The notes: a model not told the origin generated them from the sequence alone. DNA of 64,000 nt from Pseudomonas atagonensis (GCF_011369485.1 NZ_VXCA01000025.1:248001-312000); one strand, 5' to 3'; shown: positions 46,350-56,367, counted from the first letter of the stretch. A program made the numbers and translations.

Positions 46350-48455
46350 ATGCCGAGCATAGACGCCCTCGCCGATCGCTTATCGACCTACCTCGGCAAT
46401 GACCAGGTCAACCTGGTCCGCCGAGCGTATTTCTACGCCGAACAGGCCCACGACGGCCAACGCCGCCGCAGCGGCGAGGCGTATGTCACGCATCCTCTTG
46501 CCGTGGCCAATATTCTTGCCGACATGCATATGGACCATCAGAGCCTGATGGCCGCGATGCTGCATGACGTGATCGAAGACACCGGTATCGCCAAAGAAGC
46601 GCTGCAAGCGCAGTTCGGTGAAACCGTGGCCGAACTGGTCGACGGGGTCAGCAAACTGACCCAGATGAACTTCGAGACCAAAGCCGAAGCCCAGGCTGAA
46701 AACTTCCAGAAAATGGCCATGGCCATGGCCCGCGACATTCGCGTGATTCTGGTCAAGCTCGCCGACCGCCTGCACAACATGCGCACGCTGGAAGTGCTGT
46801 CCGGCGAAAAGCGCCGGCGCATCGCCAAGGAAACCCTCGAAATCTATGCACCCATCGCCAACCGGCTGGGCATGCACGCCATTCGCATCGAATTCGAAGA
46901 CCTCGGCTTCAAGGCCATGCACCCGATGCGTTCCGCGCGGATCTACCAGGCGGTCAAACGCGCCCGGGGCAACCGCAAGGAAATCGTCAACAAGATCGAA
47001 GAATCCCTTGGTCATTGCCTCGCGATCGACGGCATCCAAGGTGAAGTCAGCGGTCGACAGAAACACCTCTACGGCATCTACAAGAAGATGCGCGGCAAGC
47101 GTCGGGCCTTCAACGAGATCATGGACGTCTACGCGTTCCGGATCATCGTAGACAAGGTCGACACCTGCTACCGCGTGCTAGGTGCTGTGCATAATTTGTA
47201 CAAACCGTTGCCGGGGCGCTTCAAGGATTACATCGCGATCCCCAAGGCCAACGGCTATCAGTCGCTGCACACGACATTGTTCGGCATGCACGGCGTGCCG
47301 ATCGAGATCCAGATCCGTACCCGCGAAATGGAAGAGATGGCCAACAACGGCATCGCCGCCCATTGGCTGTACAAATCCAGCGGTGACGAGCAGCCGAAAG
47401 GCACTCATGCCCGGGCCCGCCAGTGGGTCAAAGGCGTGCTGGAAATGCAGCAACGCGCCGGCAACTCGCTGGAATTCATCGAGAGCGTGAAGATCGACCT
47501 GTTCCCGGACGAGGTCTACGTGTTCACGCCAAAAGGCCGGATCATGGAGCTGCCGAAAGGCTCCACGGCGGTCGACTTCGCCTACGCGGTGCACACCGAC
47601 GTCGGCAACAGCTGCATCGCTTGCCGGATCAACCGCCGTCTCGCACCGTTGTCCGAGCCGCTGCAAAGCGGCTCCACGGTCGAGATCGTCAGCGCTCCCG
47701 GCGCGCGCCCGAATCCGGCGTGGCTCAACTTTGTGGTCACCGGCAAGGCGCGCACGCACATCCGCCATGCGCTGAAACTGCAGCGTCGCTCCGAATCCAT
47801 CAGCCTCGGCGAACGCCTGCTGAACAAGGTGCTCAATGGTTTCGACAGCGCGCTGGAAAAGATCCCGGCTGAACGCGTCAAGGCGATGCTCACCGAATAC
47901 CGCCTCGAACTGATCGAAGACCTGCTCGAAGACATTGGCCTGGGCAACCGCATGGCCTACGTCGTGGCACGTCGACTGCTCGGTGAAGGCGAACAGCTGC
48001 CGAGTCCGGAAGGCCCGCTGGCAATCCGTGGCACCGAAGGTCTGGTGCTCAGCTACGCCAAATGTTGCACGCCGATCCCGGGCGACCCGATTGTCGGGCA
48101 CCTGTCGGCGGGCAAAGGCATGGTCGTGCACCTGGACAACTGCCGCAACATCAGCGAAATCAGGCACAACCCGGAAAAATGCATCCAGCTCTCGTGGGCC
48201 AAGGATGTCACCGGCGAATTCAACGTCGAACTGCGCGTCGAGCTGGAACACCAGCGCGGCCTGATCGCCCTGCTGGCCAGCAGCGTCAACGCGGCCGACG
48301 GCAATATCGAGAAAATCAGCATGGACGAACGCGATGGCCGCATCAGCGTCGTGCAACTGGTGGTCAGCGTCCACGACCGTGTGCACCTGGCCCGCGTGAT
48401 CAAGAAACTGCGCGCCCTGACCGGGGTGATCCGCATCACCCGCATGCGTGCATAA
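46350..48455 (+). CDS. spoT: Bifunctional (p)ppGpp synthase/hydrolase SpoT
   Basis: The 701-residue RSH protein has an HD hydrolase domain (THPLAVANIL, MLHDVIEDTG near 70), a synthetase domain (RRAFNEIMDVYAFRIIVDKV, KDYIAIPKANGYQSLHTTLF near 290-310), TGS (VYVFTPKGRIMELPKGSTAV), a helical region, and a C-terminal zinc-finger/ACT part (YAKCCTPIPGDPIVGH). It makes and degrades the stringent alarmone under starvation. Length and domain order are normal. Confidence 0.98.
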   Translation: MPSIDALADRLSTYLGNDQVNLVRRAYFYAEQAHDGQRRRSGEAYVTHPLAVANILADMHMDHQSLMAAMLHDVIEDTGIAKEALQAQFGETVAELVDGVSKLTQMNFETKAEAQAENFQKMAMAMARDIRVILVKLADRLHNMRTLEVLSGEKRRRIAKETLEIYAPIANRLGMHAIRIEFEDLGFKAMHPMRSARIYQAVKRARGNRKEIVNKIEESLGHCLAIDGIQGEVSGRQKHLYGIYKKMRGKRRAFNEIMDVYAFRIIVDKVDTCYRVLGAVHNLYKPLPGRFKDYIAIPKANGYQSLHTTLFGMHGVPIEIQIRTREMEEMANNGIAAHWLYKSSGDEQPKGTHARARQWVKGVLEMQQRAGNSLEFIESVKIDLFPDEVYVFTPKGRIMELPKGSTAVDFAYAVHTDVGNSCIACRINRRLAPLSEPLQSGSTVEIVSAPGARPNPAWLNFVVTGKARTHIRHALKLQRRSESISLGERLLNKVLNGFDSALEKIPAERVKAMLTEYRLELIEDLLEDIGLGNRMAYVVARRLLGEGEQLPSPEGPLAIRGTEGLVLSYAKCCTPIPGDPIVGHLSAGKGMVVHLDNCRNISEIRHNPEKCIQLSWAKDVTGEFNVELRVELEHQRGLIALLASSVNAADGNIEKISMDERDGRISVVQLVVSVHDRVHLARVIKKLRALTGVIRITRMRA

Positions 48456-48479
48456 CTCACACCTAACAAGGAGTCATAC

Positions 48480-48860
48480 ATGACCAAGACTGTTATCACC
48501 AGCGACAAGGCCCCGGCTGCCATCGGCACCTACTCCCAGGCAATCAAGGCTGGCAATACCGTCTACATGTCGGGCCAGATTCCGCTGGACCCGAAAACCA
48601 TGGAACTGGTTGAAGGCTTCGAAGCCCAGACCGTCCAGGTGTTCGAGAACCTCAAAGCCGTGGCCGAAGCGGCCGGCGGTTCGTTCAAGGACATCGTCAA
48701 ACTGAACATCTTCCTCACCGACCTGAGCCACTTCGCCAAGGTCAACGAGATCATGGGCAAATACTTCGACCAGCCATACCCGGCTCGCGCCGCCATCGGC
48801 GTGGCTGCCCTGCCAAAGGGTTCGCAGGTTGAAATGGATGCCATCCTGGTCATCGAGTAA
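48480..48860 (+). CDS. ridA: RidA family reactive intermediate deaminase
   Basis: This 126-residue protein has SDKAPAAIGTYSQAIKAGNT, VYMSGQIPLDP and PYPARAAIGVAALPKGSQVE (catalytic Arg near 104). It hydrolyses reactive 2-aminoacrylate and related imines. It is closer to classical RidA than the dad-operon paralogue at 19030. GGAG precedes the ATG, and it follows spoT after 24 bases, as in P. aeruginosa PA5339. Confidence 0.95.
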   Translation: MTKTVITSDKAPAAIGTYSQAIKAGNTVYMSGQIPLDPKTMELVEGFEAQTVQVFENLKAVAEAAGGSFKDIVKLNIFLTDLSHFAKVNEIMGKYFDQPYPARAAIGVAALPKGSQVEMDAILVIE

Positions 48861-48932
48861 GACGCGCGGCGCAGCCCTTAACGCTGCGCCGTCTGCTCTG
48901 CGGTAAAGAAAAGGTTTTGAAAGGATTCCACC

Positions 48933-49673
48933 ATGCGCAAAGCGCTAGCTCTCCCGCTGCTCGCCATTTTCCTCGGCGGCTGCGCCAGCAACCCTGCCGA
49001 CCGTGACATCAGCGGCACCTGGATCAACCAGGTGGCGATCGATGCTGCCACCAAGGGCGGCTCCCTGCGCGAAGCGCTTCAGGCCTACGGCCCGAATCTG
49101 GAATGGGACATCAATACCAAGGCCAGTCAGGCTCGCTACACCAACGGTTTTGAAAACGTCGAAGGACGGCTGCTGGGCGAACAGTCCGGCGCCTGGAAAG
49201 TCGACTTCTATGGCAGCTCCGCCAGCGAGCTGAAACGCGACGGCGGGCAACTTCAGCAAGCCGCCAGCGACAACGAACCGGAGCAGGTCTTCGACCGCGC
49301 GCAGATCCCGGTGCCGGAAGGCGCGCCGATTGGCGCCAGTTTCGAACGTGCACTGTATTCCGCTTACATGGGCGGCAGCTGGAAAATCGCCAGCGGTCAG
49401 GGTGAAGGCAACACTGTGCAGTTCCAGGCCGATGGCCAGGTCTCCGGCTTGCCGGGTGCCGATCGGTATGCCCTGTGCCTGGCGGGTGATTGCGCGTCGA
49501 TGAGCAGCACCAATGACAACATGTGGTTGCAACTCAACGGTCAGGGCAATGCCTACATCTTTGCGCGCAAGGGCAAGGAGCTGGAGATCTTTCAGGCAGT
49601 GAACACCGCACTGGCGGATGAAATGCCGCAGTACACACCGGGCGAGCGCAAGTGGTTGCTGGAGAAGCAGTAA
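48933..49673 (+). CDS. Hypothetical lipoprotein
   Basis: The 246-residue protein has a lipoprotein signal (MRKALALPLLAIFLGGC, cysteine 17). The mature part resembles no family I know. It carries two similar blocks, DISGTWINQVAID near 24 and MGGSWKIASGQGEGNTVQFQ near 150, each a 'GSW/GTW' beta-strand start, suggesting repeated beta domains. It is probably attached to the outer membrane. PA5340 occupies this place in P. aeruginosa. Confidence 0.8.
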   Translation: MRKALALPLLAIFLGGCASNPADRDISGTWINQVAIDAATKGGSLREALQAYGPNLEWDINTKASQARYTNGFENVEGRLLGEQSGAWKVDFYGSSASELKRDGGQLQQAASDNEPEQVFDRAQIPVPEGAPIGASFERALYSAYMGGSWKIASGQGEGNTVQFQADGQVSGLPGADRYALCLAGDCASMSSTNDNMWLQLNGQGNAYIFARKGKELEIFQAVNTALADEMPQYTPGERKWLLEKQ

Positions 49674-49701
49674 CCACTGCTCGCAAGCCCCGCAGATCCA
49701 A

Positions 49702-49791
49702 TGTAGGAGTGAGCCTGCTCGCGATAGCTATTTAACAGTCAGCATTAGTGTTGAATGTTAAGGCCTTATCGCGAGCAGGCTCACTCCTACA
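49702..49791. repeat. REPIN (GTAGGAGTGAGCCTGCTCGCGA family)
   Basis: Perfect inverted units with a 45-base spacer lie between the convergent lipoprotein and epimerase genes. Confidence 0.92.
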
Positions 49792-49813
49792 GTTGTATTG
49801 GGGTGTCTGAGTG

Positions 49814-50671
49814 TCAGCATTTACCTTCGAGGATCGCCGCGTAGCCTTCACGATAGCTTGAGTACTTCGGCTCCCAGCCCAAGGCTTTCGCCCGCGCATT
49901 GCTGCAACGCTTGCTGCCAGTGCGCCGAACGCTGGCATCTTCCGCCCATTCGGTAACGCCCAGATACTCACGCAGCCAGCCCACCACTTCGGCCAACGGC
50001 GCCGGTGCATCGTCGACTCCAATGTAGAAATCCTCCAGCTTCACGCCCTGCCGAGCCTTCTCCAACAGGAATGCCAGCAACCCCGCCGCGTCATCGGCAT
50101 GAATGCGGTTGCCGTACAGCGGCGGCTCGACTGCCACGCGATAGCCGCGACGAACCTGAGTCAGCAGCCACTCACGGCCGGGACCATAAATCCCGGTCAG
50201 GCGCAGGATGCTCGCCGGAATGCCGCTCTTGAGCGCCACCTGTTCGGCTTCGAGCATCAGCCGACCTGAATACCCGGCAGCCACGGTCTCGGAAGTCTCA
50301 TCCACCCACTCGCCATTCATCTGCCCGTAAACGCTGCTGCTGGATACGAACAACAGTCGATCCGGAATCTGTCCGTAGTCATCCAGCCAGCTCAGCACGT
50401 TCTGCAGACCCTGCACGTAAGCCGCGCGATACCCGGCCTCATCGTGGTCGGTGGCAGCGGCGCAATACACCAGGTAATCCACGGCACCGACCGGCCAGGT
50501 CGCCGGACAGTCTTCATTGAACAGGTCACCGGCCACGCCAATGACACCGTCAGGCAGGCGCGAGATGTCCCGGCGCAGGCCGTGAACCTCCCAGCCAGCG
50601 GCCAGCAATTGCGTGGCCAGACGACTGCCGACATCACCACAACCGGCAATCAACACAGAAGGCGCGGACAT
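49814..50671 (-). CDS. NAD(P)-dependent epimerase/SDR family protein (YeeZ-like)
   Basis: The 285-residue protein has an N-terminal Rossmann motif (VLIAGCGDVGSRLATQLLAA) of the extended SDR type GxGxxG. SSSSVYGQMNGEWVDE corresponds to the usual catalytic region, but the YxxxK motif is not clear (SGRLMLEAEQ follows). It belongs to a group of sugar epimerase-like proteins of unknown substrate (YeeZ). It is divergent from the exbB operon. Confidence 0.85.
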   Translation of the reverse strand: MSAPSVLIAGCGDVGSRLATQLLAAGWEVHGLRRDISRLPDGVIGVAGDLFNEDCPATWPVGAVDYLVYCAAATDHDEAGYRAAYVQGLQNVLSWLDDYGQIPDRLLFVSSSSVYGQMNGEWVDETSETVAAGYSGRLMLEAEQVALKSGIPASILRLTGIYGPGREWLLTQVRRGYRVAVEPPLYGNRIHADDAAGLLAFLLEKARQGVKLEDFYIGVDDAPAPLAEVVGWLREYLGVTEWAEDASVRRTGSKRCSNARAKALGWEPKYSSYREGYAAILEGKC

Positions 50672-50859
50672 CAGAAAACTCCCATCGGAAAGGGACAGAC
50701 TAGCGCTGACAGATGACGAGCGGCTAGCAATCGAGGAAAAAAAGATACTCTATTACTTTTGTTAACAAGAATTACTTGCAATAATGCACGCCACTTTTGT
50801 TCTCGGCCTCACGAGGCCTGGAAGAGCATCAACGTTTTTCTATCTCAGGTCCGGCCAGC

Positions 50860-51816
50860 ATGACACGCAATCAAATTCCCGCTTCGCCAACCAATCGACC
50901 TCGCGCCTGGAGCGCGGTGGCGGCTCTGTTGTTCAGCCTGATGCTGGCACCGACCGCCGCTTTCGCCGACGCTCAAGCACCGGCCACACCGGCAGCCACC
51001 GAGCAGAGCGTACCTGCTGCCGCTCCAGCTGCCCCGGCCGCCACCGACCCGGTGCAGGCTATCGACGCTGCCGACGCCCCTGAAGTTCTCGAAGCCGACA
51101 ACACGCTCGGCATGGCCCACGACCTGTCGCCATGGGGCATGTACCAGAACGCCGACATCATCGTGAAAATCGTGATGATCGGCCTGGCCATCGCCTCCAT
51201 CATCACCTGGACCATCTGGATCGCCAAAGGCTTCGAGCTGATGGGTGCCAAGCGTCGCCTGCGTGGCGAAATTGCTGCTTTGAAGAAAGCGACCACCCTG
51301 AAGGAAGCCAGCACCACGGCCGGCAAGGAAGGCACCCTCGCCAATCTGCTGGTGCATGATGCGCTCGAAGAGATGCGTTTGTCGGTCAACAGCCGTGAGA
51401 AGGAAGGCATCAAGGAACGCGTCAGCTTCCGTCTCGAACGCCTGGTGGCGGCCTGCGGTCGCAACATGAGCAGCGGCACCGGCGTCCTCGCCACCATCGG
51501 TTCCACCGCGCCGTTCGTCGGTCTGTTCGGTACCGTGTGGGGCATCATGAACTCCTTCATCGGCATTGCCAAAACCCAGACCACCAACCTTGCTGTCGTG
51601 GCGCCGGGTATCGCTGAAGCGCTGCTGGCCACCGCATTGGGTCTGGTTGCCGCGATTCCAGCCGTTGTGATCTACAACGTGTTCGCCCGCTCCATCGCCG
51701 GTTACAAGGCGCAGGTGTCCGATGCGTCGGCAGAAGTCCTGCTGCTGGTCAGCCGCGACCTCGACCACCAGCCTGAGCGCAGCAGCTCGCAACCGCACAT
51801 GGTGAAAGTGGGGTAA
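50860..51816 (+). CDS. exbB: TonB-system energiser ExbB
   Basis: The 318-residue protein has a cleavable-looking N terminus (RAWSAVAALLFSLMLAPTAA) followed by a 60-residue alanine/proline-rich periplasmic stretch. The ExbB core follows: a first helix in VKIVMIGLAIASIITWTIWI, then helices two and three around VLATIGSTAPFVGLFGTVWG and GIAEALLATALGLVAAIPAV. With ExbD it uses the proton gradient to energise TonB for iron-siderophore uptake. The long extension is the usual Pseudomonas form. First gene of exbB-exbD-tonB. Confidence 0.96.
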   Translation: MTRNQIPASPTNRPRAWSAVAALLFSLMLAPTAAFADAQAPATPAATEQSVPAAAPAAPAATDPVQAIDAADAPEVLEADNTLGMAHDLSPWGMYQNADIIVKIVMIGLAIASIITWTIWIAKGFELMGAKRRLRGEIAALKKATTLKEASTTAGKEGTLANLLVHDALEEMRLSVNSREKEGIKERVSFRLERLVAACGRNMSSGTGVLATIGSTAPFVGLFGTVWGIMNSFIGIAKTQTTNLAVVAPGIAEALLATALGLVAAIPAVVIYNVFARSIAGYKAQVSDASAEVLLLVSRDLDHQPERSSSQPHMVKVG

Positions 51817-51822
51817 TCGGCC

Positions 51823-52251
51823 ATGGGCCTGCATTTGAAAGAAGGCGCAGACGACGATCTGGCCGAGAACCACGAAATCAACGTCACGCCGTTCATCGAC
51901 GTGATGCTGGTGCTGTTGATCATCTTCATGGTGGCCGCTCCGCTGGCCACCGTGGACATCAAAGTCGACCTGCCTGCCTCGACCGCCAAACCGGCGCCGC
52001 GGCCAGAGAAACCGGTGTTCCTCAGCGTCAAGGCTGACCAGCGCCTGTTCATTGGCGAAGACGAAGTGAAGCCGGAAACACTCGGCGCCATTCTCGACGC
52101 CAGGACTCACGGCAAGAAAGACACCACCATCTTCTTCCAGGCCGACAAAGGCGTGGATTACGGTGACCTGATGAGCGTGATGGATAACCTGCGCGCCGCC
52201 GGTTACCTGAAGGTCGGTCTCGTCGGACTCGAGAGCGCAGCCAAGAAATGA
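51823..52251 (+). CDS. exbD: TonB-system energiser ExbD
   Basis: The 142-residue protein has one N-terminal membrane helix (INVTPFIDVMLVLLIIFMVA) with the proton-carrying aspartate in PFIDVMLVLL (about residue 27), then a periplasmic domain. It starts 6 bases after exbB and overlaps tonB by ATGA. Confidence 0.97.
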   Translation: MGLHLKEGADDDLAENHEINVTPFIDVMLVLLIIFMVAAPLATVDIKVDLPASTAKPAPRPEKPVFLSVKADQRLFIGEDEVKPETLGAILDARTHGKKDTTIFFQADKGVDYGDLMSVMDNLRAAGYLKVGLVGLESAAKK

Positions 52252-52997
52252 TCACGACGCGCCATAAGCTGACGCGTTACAGCGGTAGCCTGGCCGTGGT
52301 GCTGGGCGTTCACGCGCTGGCCATCGCGCTGGCGCTGAACTGGACCGCCCGCCCGCCCATCGAATTGCCGCCGCAGGCAATGATGGTCGAGTTGGCACCG
52401 GTTCCGGCCCCGCCACCGCCTGCTCCGCCGAAAGTCGTCACACCGCCGCAGCCACCGGCTCCGGTCGAAGAGTTGCCGATTCCGAAGCTGGCCGAAGCAC
52501 CGAAAGCTGAAATCGCGGTGCCGAAACCCAAGCCGAAGCCGCCAAAGCCCAAACCGCCGAAGCCGGTCGAGAAAAAGCTGCCCGATCCACCCAAGGAAAA
52601 ACCTTCCGAGGAAAAACCGGCCGACACTCAACCAACCCAGGCCCCGACGGAGAAATCCGCCCAGCCTGCGCCTGGCCCTTCGCCCGCACAAATGGCCGCC
52701 AAGGCCAGCTGGCAAGGCACCCTGCTCGCGCATCTGGCCAAGTACAAAAAGTACCCGGCCAGCGCTCAGGCCCGAGGCAAGGAAGGCTTGAACCGATTGC
52801 GCTTTGTGGTCGATGCCGAAGGTAATGTGTTGTCGTTCGAACTGGTGGGCCGCTCCGGCAACGCCGATCTGGACCGGGCCACCCTGGAAATGATCCGCCG
52901 CGCCCAACCGCTGCCCAAGCCACCGGCCGACATGCTGAACAATGGCTCGATCGAAATTGTTGCGCCGTTTGTGTATTCCCTCGAACGTCGCCGCTAA
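52248..52997 (+). CDS. tonB: Energy transducer TonB
   Basis: The 249-residue protein has a membrane helix near 12-32 and a long proline-rich spacer (PAPPPPAPPKV through PKPKPKPPKPKPPKP, about 40-140) to reach the outer membrane. The C-terminal TonB domain is LAKYKKYPASAQARGKEGLN through VDAEGNVLSFELVGRSGN. It opens TonB-dependent receptors. Last gene of the operon. Confidence 0.96.
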   Translation: MITTRHKLTRYSGSLAVVLGVHALAIALALNWTARPPIELPPQAMMVELAPVPAPPPPAPPKVVTPPQPPAPVEELPIPKLAEAPKAEIAVPKPKPKPPKPKPPKPVEKKLPDPPKEKPSEEKPADTQPTQAPTEKSAQPAPGPSPAQMAAKASWQGTLLAHLAKYKKYPASAQARGKEGLNRLRFVVDAEGNVLSFELVGRSGNADLDRATLEMIRRAQPLPKPPADMLNNGSIEIVAPFVYSLERRR

Positions 52998-53011
52998 GGC
53001 AACACAAAACC

Positions 53012-53100
53012 TGTGGGAGTGAGCCTGCTCGCGATAACGGTGTATCAGACAATGAACTATTGAATGACACGACCCCATCGCGAGCAGGCTCACTCCTACA
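53012..53100. repeat. REPIN (mixed GTGGGAGTGAGC/GTAGGAGTGAGC units)
   Basis: The left unit TGTGGGAGTGAGCCTGCTCG and right unit CGCGAGCAGGCTCACTCCTA face each other across about 40 bases after tonB. The left unit mixes features of two REP families. Confidence 0.9.
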
Positions 53101-53131
53101 AGGTTCTCCGTCAGCCGAGAGAACCAAGCTA

Positions 53132-53155
53132 AAAAGGCACCGAAAGGTGCCTTTT
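53132..53155 (+). terminator. Terminator of the tonB operon
   Basis: AAAAGGCACC and GGTGCCTTTT pair around a GAAA loop, a good Rho-independent terminator. Confidence 0.88.
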
Positions 53156-53273
53156 GCATGTCCACCAGCGGCAAACCCACATTGCCCGGTGTCGCATTCA
53201 TCGCTCAGTCTGATAACGTGCGTCTATCGATTGCAGCCGGTATGCTTGGCCCGCATCTTCATGGACGCTTGCT

Positions 53274-54203
53274 ATGACCCTCACAGAATTACGCTACATC
53301 GTTACCCTCGCCCAAGAGCAGCATTTCGGCCACGCGGCCGAGAAGTGCCACGTCAGCCAGCCAACCCTGTCGGTGGGCGTGAAGAAACTTGAAGACGAAC
53401 TCGGTGTGCTGATTTTTGAGCGCAGCAAGAGTGCGGTGCGCGTGACACCGGTCGGCGAAGGCATCGTCGCCCAGGCACAGAAAGTCCTCGAGCAAGCCCA
53501 AGGCATTCGCGAACTGGCCCAGGCCGGCAAGAACCAGCTGACTGCACCGCTGAAAGTCGGCGCCATCTACACCGTTGGCCCGTACCTGTTCCCGCACCTG
53601 ATTCCGCAACTGCACCGGGTCGCCCCGCAGATGCCGTTGTACATCGAAGAAAACTTCACCCACGTGCTGCGCGACAAACTGCGCAACGGCGAGCTCGACG
53701 CGATCATCATCGCCCTGCCATTCAACGAAGCCGACGTGCTGACTCTGCAGCTCTACGACGAGCCGTTCTACGTCCTCATGCCGGCGCAGCACCCGTGGAC
53801 CCAGAAAGAATCCATCGACGCCGGCCTGCTCAACGACAAGAGCCTGCTGCTGCTCGGCGAAGGCCACTGCTTCCGCGATCAGGTGCTGGAAGCCTGCCCG
53901 ACCCTGACCAAGGGCAACGACGGCGCCAAACACACCACGGTCGAATCCAGCTCGCTGGAAACCATTCGCCACATGGTCGCGTCCGGCCTTGGCATCTCGA
54001 TCCTGCCGCTGTCGGCGGTGGACAGCCATCACTACGCACCCGGCGTGATTGAAGTGCGTCCGCTGTCGGCGCCGGTGCCATTCCGCACCGTGGCCATCGC
54101 TTGGCGCGCGAGTTTCCCACGGCCGAAAGCCATCGAGATCCTCGCTGACTCCATTCGCCTGTGTTCGGTGGCCAAGCCAGCCGCACCGGTTACGGCCGGT
54201 TAA
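53274..54203 (+). CDS. oxyR: Hydrogen peroxide sensor OxyR
   Basis: The 309-residue LysR-type regulator has the HTH LAQEQHFGHAAEKCHVSQPT and both redox cysteines in CFRDQVLEAC (residues 199 and 208), which form the activating disulphide. It controls catalase and alkyl hydroperoxide reductase genes. recG follows after 9 bases and is probably co-transcribed, as in P. aeruginosa PA5344-PA5345. Confidence 0.97.
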   Translation: MTLTELRYIVTLAQEQHFGHAAEKCHVSQPTLSVGVKKLEDELGVLIFERSKSAVRVTPVGEGIVAQAQKVLEQAQGIRELAQAGKNQLTAPLKVGAIYTVGPYLFPHLIPQLHRVAPQMPLYIEENFTHVLRDKLRNGELDAIIIALPFNEADVLTLQLYDEPFYVLMPAQHPWTQKESIDAGLLNDKSLLLLGEGHCFRDQVLEACPTLTKGNDGAKHTTVESSSLETIRHMVASGLGISILPLSAVDSHHYAPGVIEVRPLSAPVPFRTVAIAWRASFPRPKAIEILADSIRLCSVAKPAAPVTAG

Positions 54204-54212
54204 GCGAGCGTC

Positions 54213-56288
54213 ATGACTGAGCTGTCGCAAGTGTCAGTGACGGCACTCAAGGGTGTCGGCGAAGCCATGGCCGAAAAACTGGCCAAGGTCGGTCTTGAGA
54301 ACCTTCAGGACGTGCTGTTTCACCTGCCGCTGCGTTACCAGGATCGCACCCGCGTAGTGCCGATCGGCGCCTTGCGGCCGGGCCAGGACGCCGTGGTCGA
54401 AGGCACCGTCAGCGGCGCCGACGTGGTCATGGGCCGCCGTCGCAGCCTCGTCGTGCGCTTGCAGGACGGTACCGGCGGCTTGAGCCTGCGCTTCTACCAC
54501 TTCAGCAACGCGCAGAAAGAAGGCCTCAAGCGCGGCACGCGGATTCGCTGCTACGGCGAAGCCCGGCCCGGTGCGTCAGGCCTTGAGATCTACCACCCGG
54601 AATACCGCGCCATCAACGGCGACGAACCGCCGCCGGTGGATGAAACCCTGACCCCGGTCTACCCGCTGACCGAAGGCCTGACCCAGGCGCGTCTGCGCCA
54701 GTTGTGCATGCAGACCCTGACCCTGCTCAAGCCGGCCACCCTGCCCGACTGGCTGCCGACCGAACTGGCCCGCGACTACCAATTGGCGCCGCTGGCCGAC
54801 GCGATCCGCTACCTGCACAACCCGCCCGCCGATGCCGACGTCGACGAACTCGCCCTCGGTCATCACTGGGCCCAGCATCGCCTCGCCTTCGAAGAGCTGC
54901 TGACCCATCAACTGTCGCAGCAACGCCTGCGCGAAAGCATGCGTTCGCTGCGCGCGCCGGCCATGCCGAAAGCCACAAAACTGCCGCCGAAATACCTGGC
55001 CAACCTCGGCTTCAACCCGACCGGTGCTCAACAGCGAGTCGGCAACGAAATCGCCTACGACCTCAGTCAGCACGAACCGATGCTGCGGTTGATTCAGGGC
55101 GACGTCGGCGCGGGTAAAACCGTAGTCGCCGCCCTCGCCGCGCTGCAAGCACTGGAGGCGGGTTATCAGGTCGCGCTGATGGCGCCGACCGAGATCCTCG
55201 CCGAACAACACTTCATCACCTTCAAGCGCTGGCTCGAGCCGCTGGGCATTGAGGTGGCTTGGCTGGCCGGCAAGCTCAAGGGCAAGAACCGCGTCGCCGC
55301 ACTGGAGCAGATCGCCAGTGGTACACCGATGGTGGTCGGCACCCATGCGCTGTTCCAGGACGAAGTGCAGTTCAAGAACCTCGCGCTGGTGATCATCGAC
55401 GAACAACACCGCTTCGGCGTGCAGCAACGTCTGGCGTTGCGGCAGAAAGGCGTCGGCGGGCGCATGTGTCCGCATCAACTGATCATGACCGCCACGCCGA
55501 TTCCTCGGACACTGGCGATGAGCGCCTATGCCGACCTCGACACCTCGATCCTCGACGAACTGCCGCCCGGCCGAACCCCGGTCAACACCGTGCTGGTCAC
55601 CGACACCCGCCGCGTCGAAGTCATCGAGCGGGTGCGCAGCGCCTGCGCCGAGGGCCGTCAGGCCTATTGGGTCTGCACGCTGATTGAAGAGTCGGAAGAG
55701 CTGACCTGTCAGGCCGCCGAAACCACGTTCGAAGACCTCACCGCCGCCCTCGGCGAGCTGAAAGTCGGGCTGATTCACGGACGCATGAAGCCTGCCGAGA
55801 AAGCCGCGGTCATGGCCGAATTCAAGGCCGGCAACCTGCAACTGCTGGTCGCCACCACGGTGATCGAAGTTGGCGTCGACGTACCCAACGCCAGCCTGAT
55901 GATCATCGAAAACCCCGAGCGCCTCGGCCTCGCACAACTGCACCAGTTGCGTGGCCGGGTCGGCCGGGGCAGCGCGGTCAGCCATTGCGTGCTGCTCTAC
56001 CATCCGCCGCTGTCACAGATCGGCCGCCAGCGCCTGGGCATCATGCGCGAGACCAACGACGGTTTCGTCATCGCCGAAAAAGACCTCGAACTGCGCGGCC
56101 CCGGCGAAATGCTCGGCACCCGCCAGACCGGCCTGCTGCAATTCAAGGTCGCCGACCTGATGCGCGACGCCGATCTGTTGCCCGCCGTGCGCGACGCCGC
56201 CCAGGCTTTGCTCGAGCGCTGGCCAACCCACGTCAGCCCGTTGCTCGACCGCTGGCTTCGACACGGGCAGCAATACGGCCAAGTGTGA
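54213..56288 (+). CDS. recG: ATP-dependent DNA helicase RecG
   Basis: The 691-residue helicase remodels stalled forks and Holliday junctions. The N-terminal wedge domain (VTALKGVGEAMAEKLAKVGL, then an OB fold) precedes the motor: Walker A GDVGAGKTVVAAL (about 291), DEQHRFGVQQR, TATPIPRTLAMSAYADLDTS, TTVIEVGVDVPNA, QLRGRVGRG. C-terminal LELRGPGEMLGTRQTG is the RecG signature. Confidence 0.97.
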   Translation: MTELSQVSVTALKGVGEAMAEKLAKVGLENLQDVLFHLPLRYQDRTRVVPIGALRPGQDAVVEGTVSGADVVMGRRRSLVVRLQDGTGGLSLRFYHFSNAQKEGLKRGTRIRCYGEARPGASGLEIYHPEYRAINGDEPPPVDETLTPVYPLTEGLTQARLRQLCMQTLTLLKPATLPDWLPTELARDYQLAPLADAIRYLHNPPADADVDELALGHHWAQHRLAFEELLTHQLSQQRLRESMRSLRAPAMPKATKLPPKYLANLGFNPTGAQQRVGNEIAYDLSQHEPMLRLIQGDVGAGKTVVAALAALQALEAGYQVALMAPTEILAEQHFITFKRWLEPLGIEVAWLAGKLKGKNRVAALEQIASGTPMVVGTHALFQDEVQFKNLALVIIDEQHRFGVQQRLALRQKGVGGRMCPHQLIMTATPIPRTLAMSAYADLDTSILDELPPGRTPVNTVLVTDTRRVEVIERVRSACAEGRQAYWVCTLIEESEELTCQAAETTFEDLTAALGELKVGLIHGRMKPAEKAAVMAEFKAGNLQLLVATTVIEVGVDVPNASLMIIENPERLGLAQLHQLRGRVGRGSAVSHCVLLYHPPLSQIGRQRLGIMRETNDGFVIAEKDLELRGPGEMLGTRQTGLLQFKVADLMRDADLLPAVRDAAQALLERWPTHVSPLLDRWLRHGQQYGQV

Positions 56289-56367
56289 GCATCGTCGCAG
56301 TTTCTGACAGCTCGTTCCGACAGAGCTGGTTATACTCCTGCCATTGTTTCAAAAACGGATACAGACC

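Noticed and set aside
50740..50800. Fur box in front of exbB
   Set aside because: The AT-rich stretch AAGAATTACTTGCAATAATG resembles an iron box only weakly; regulation by Fur is likely for the operon but this site is not clear enough to list.
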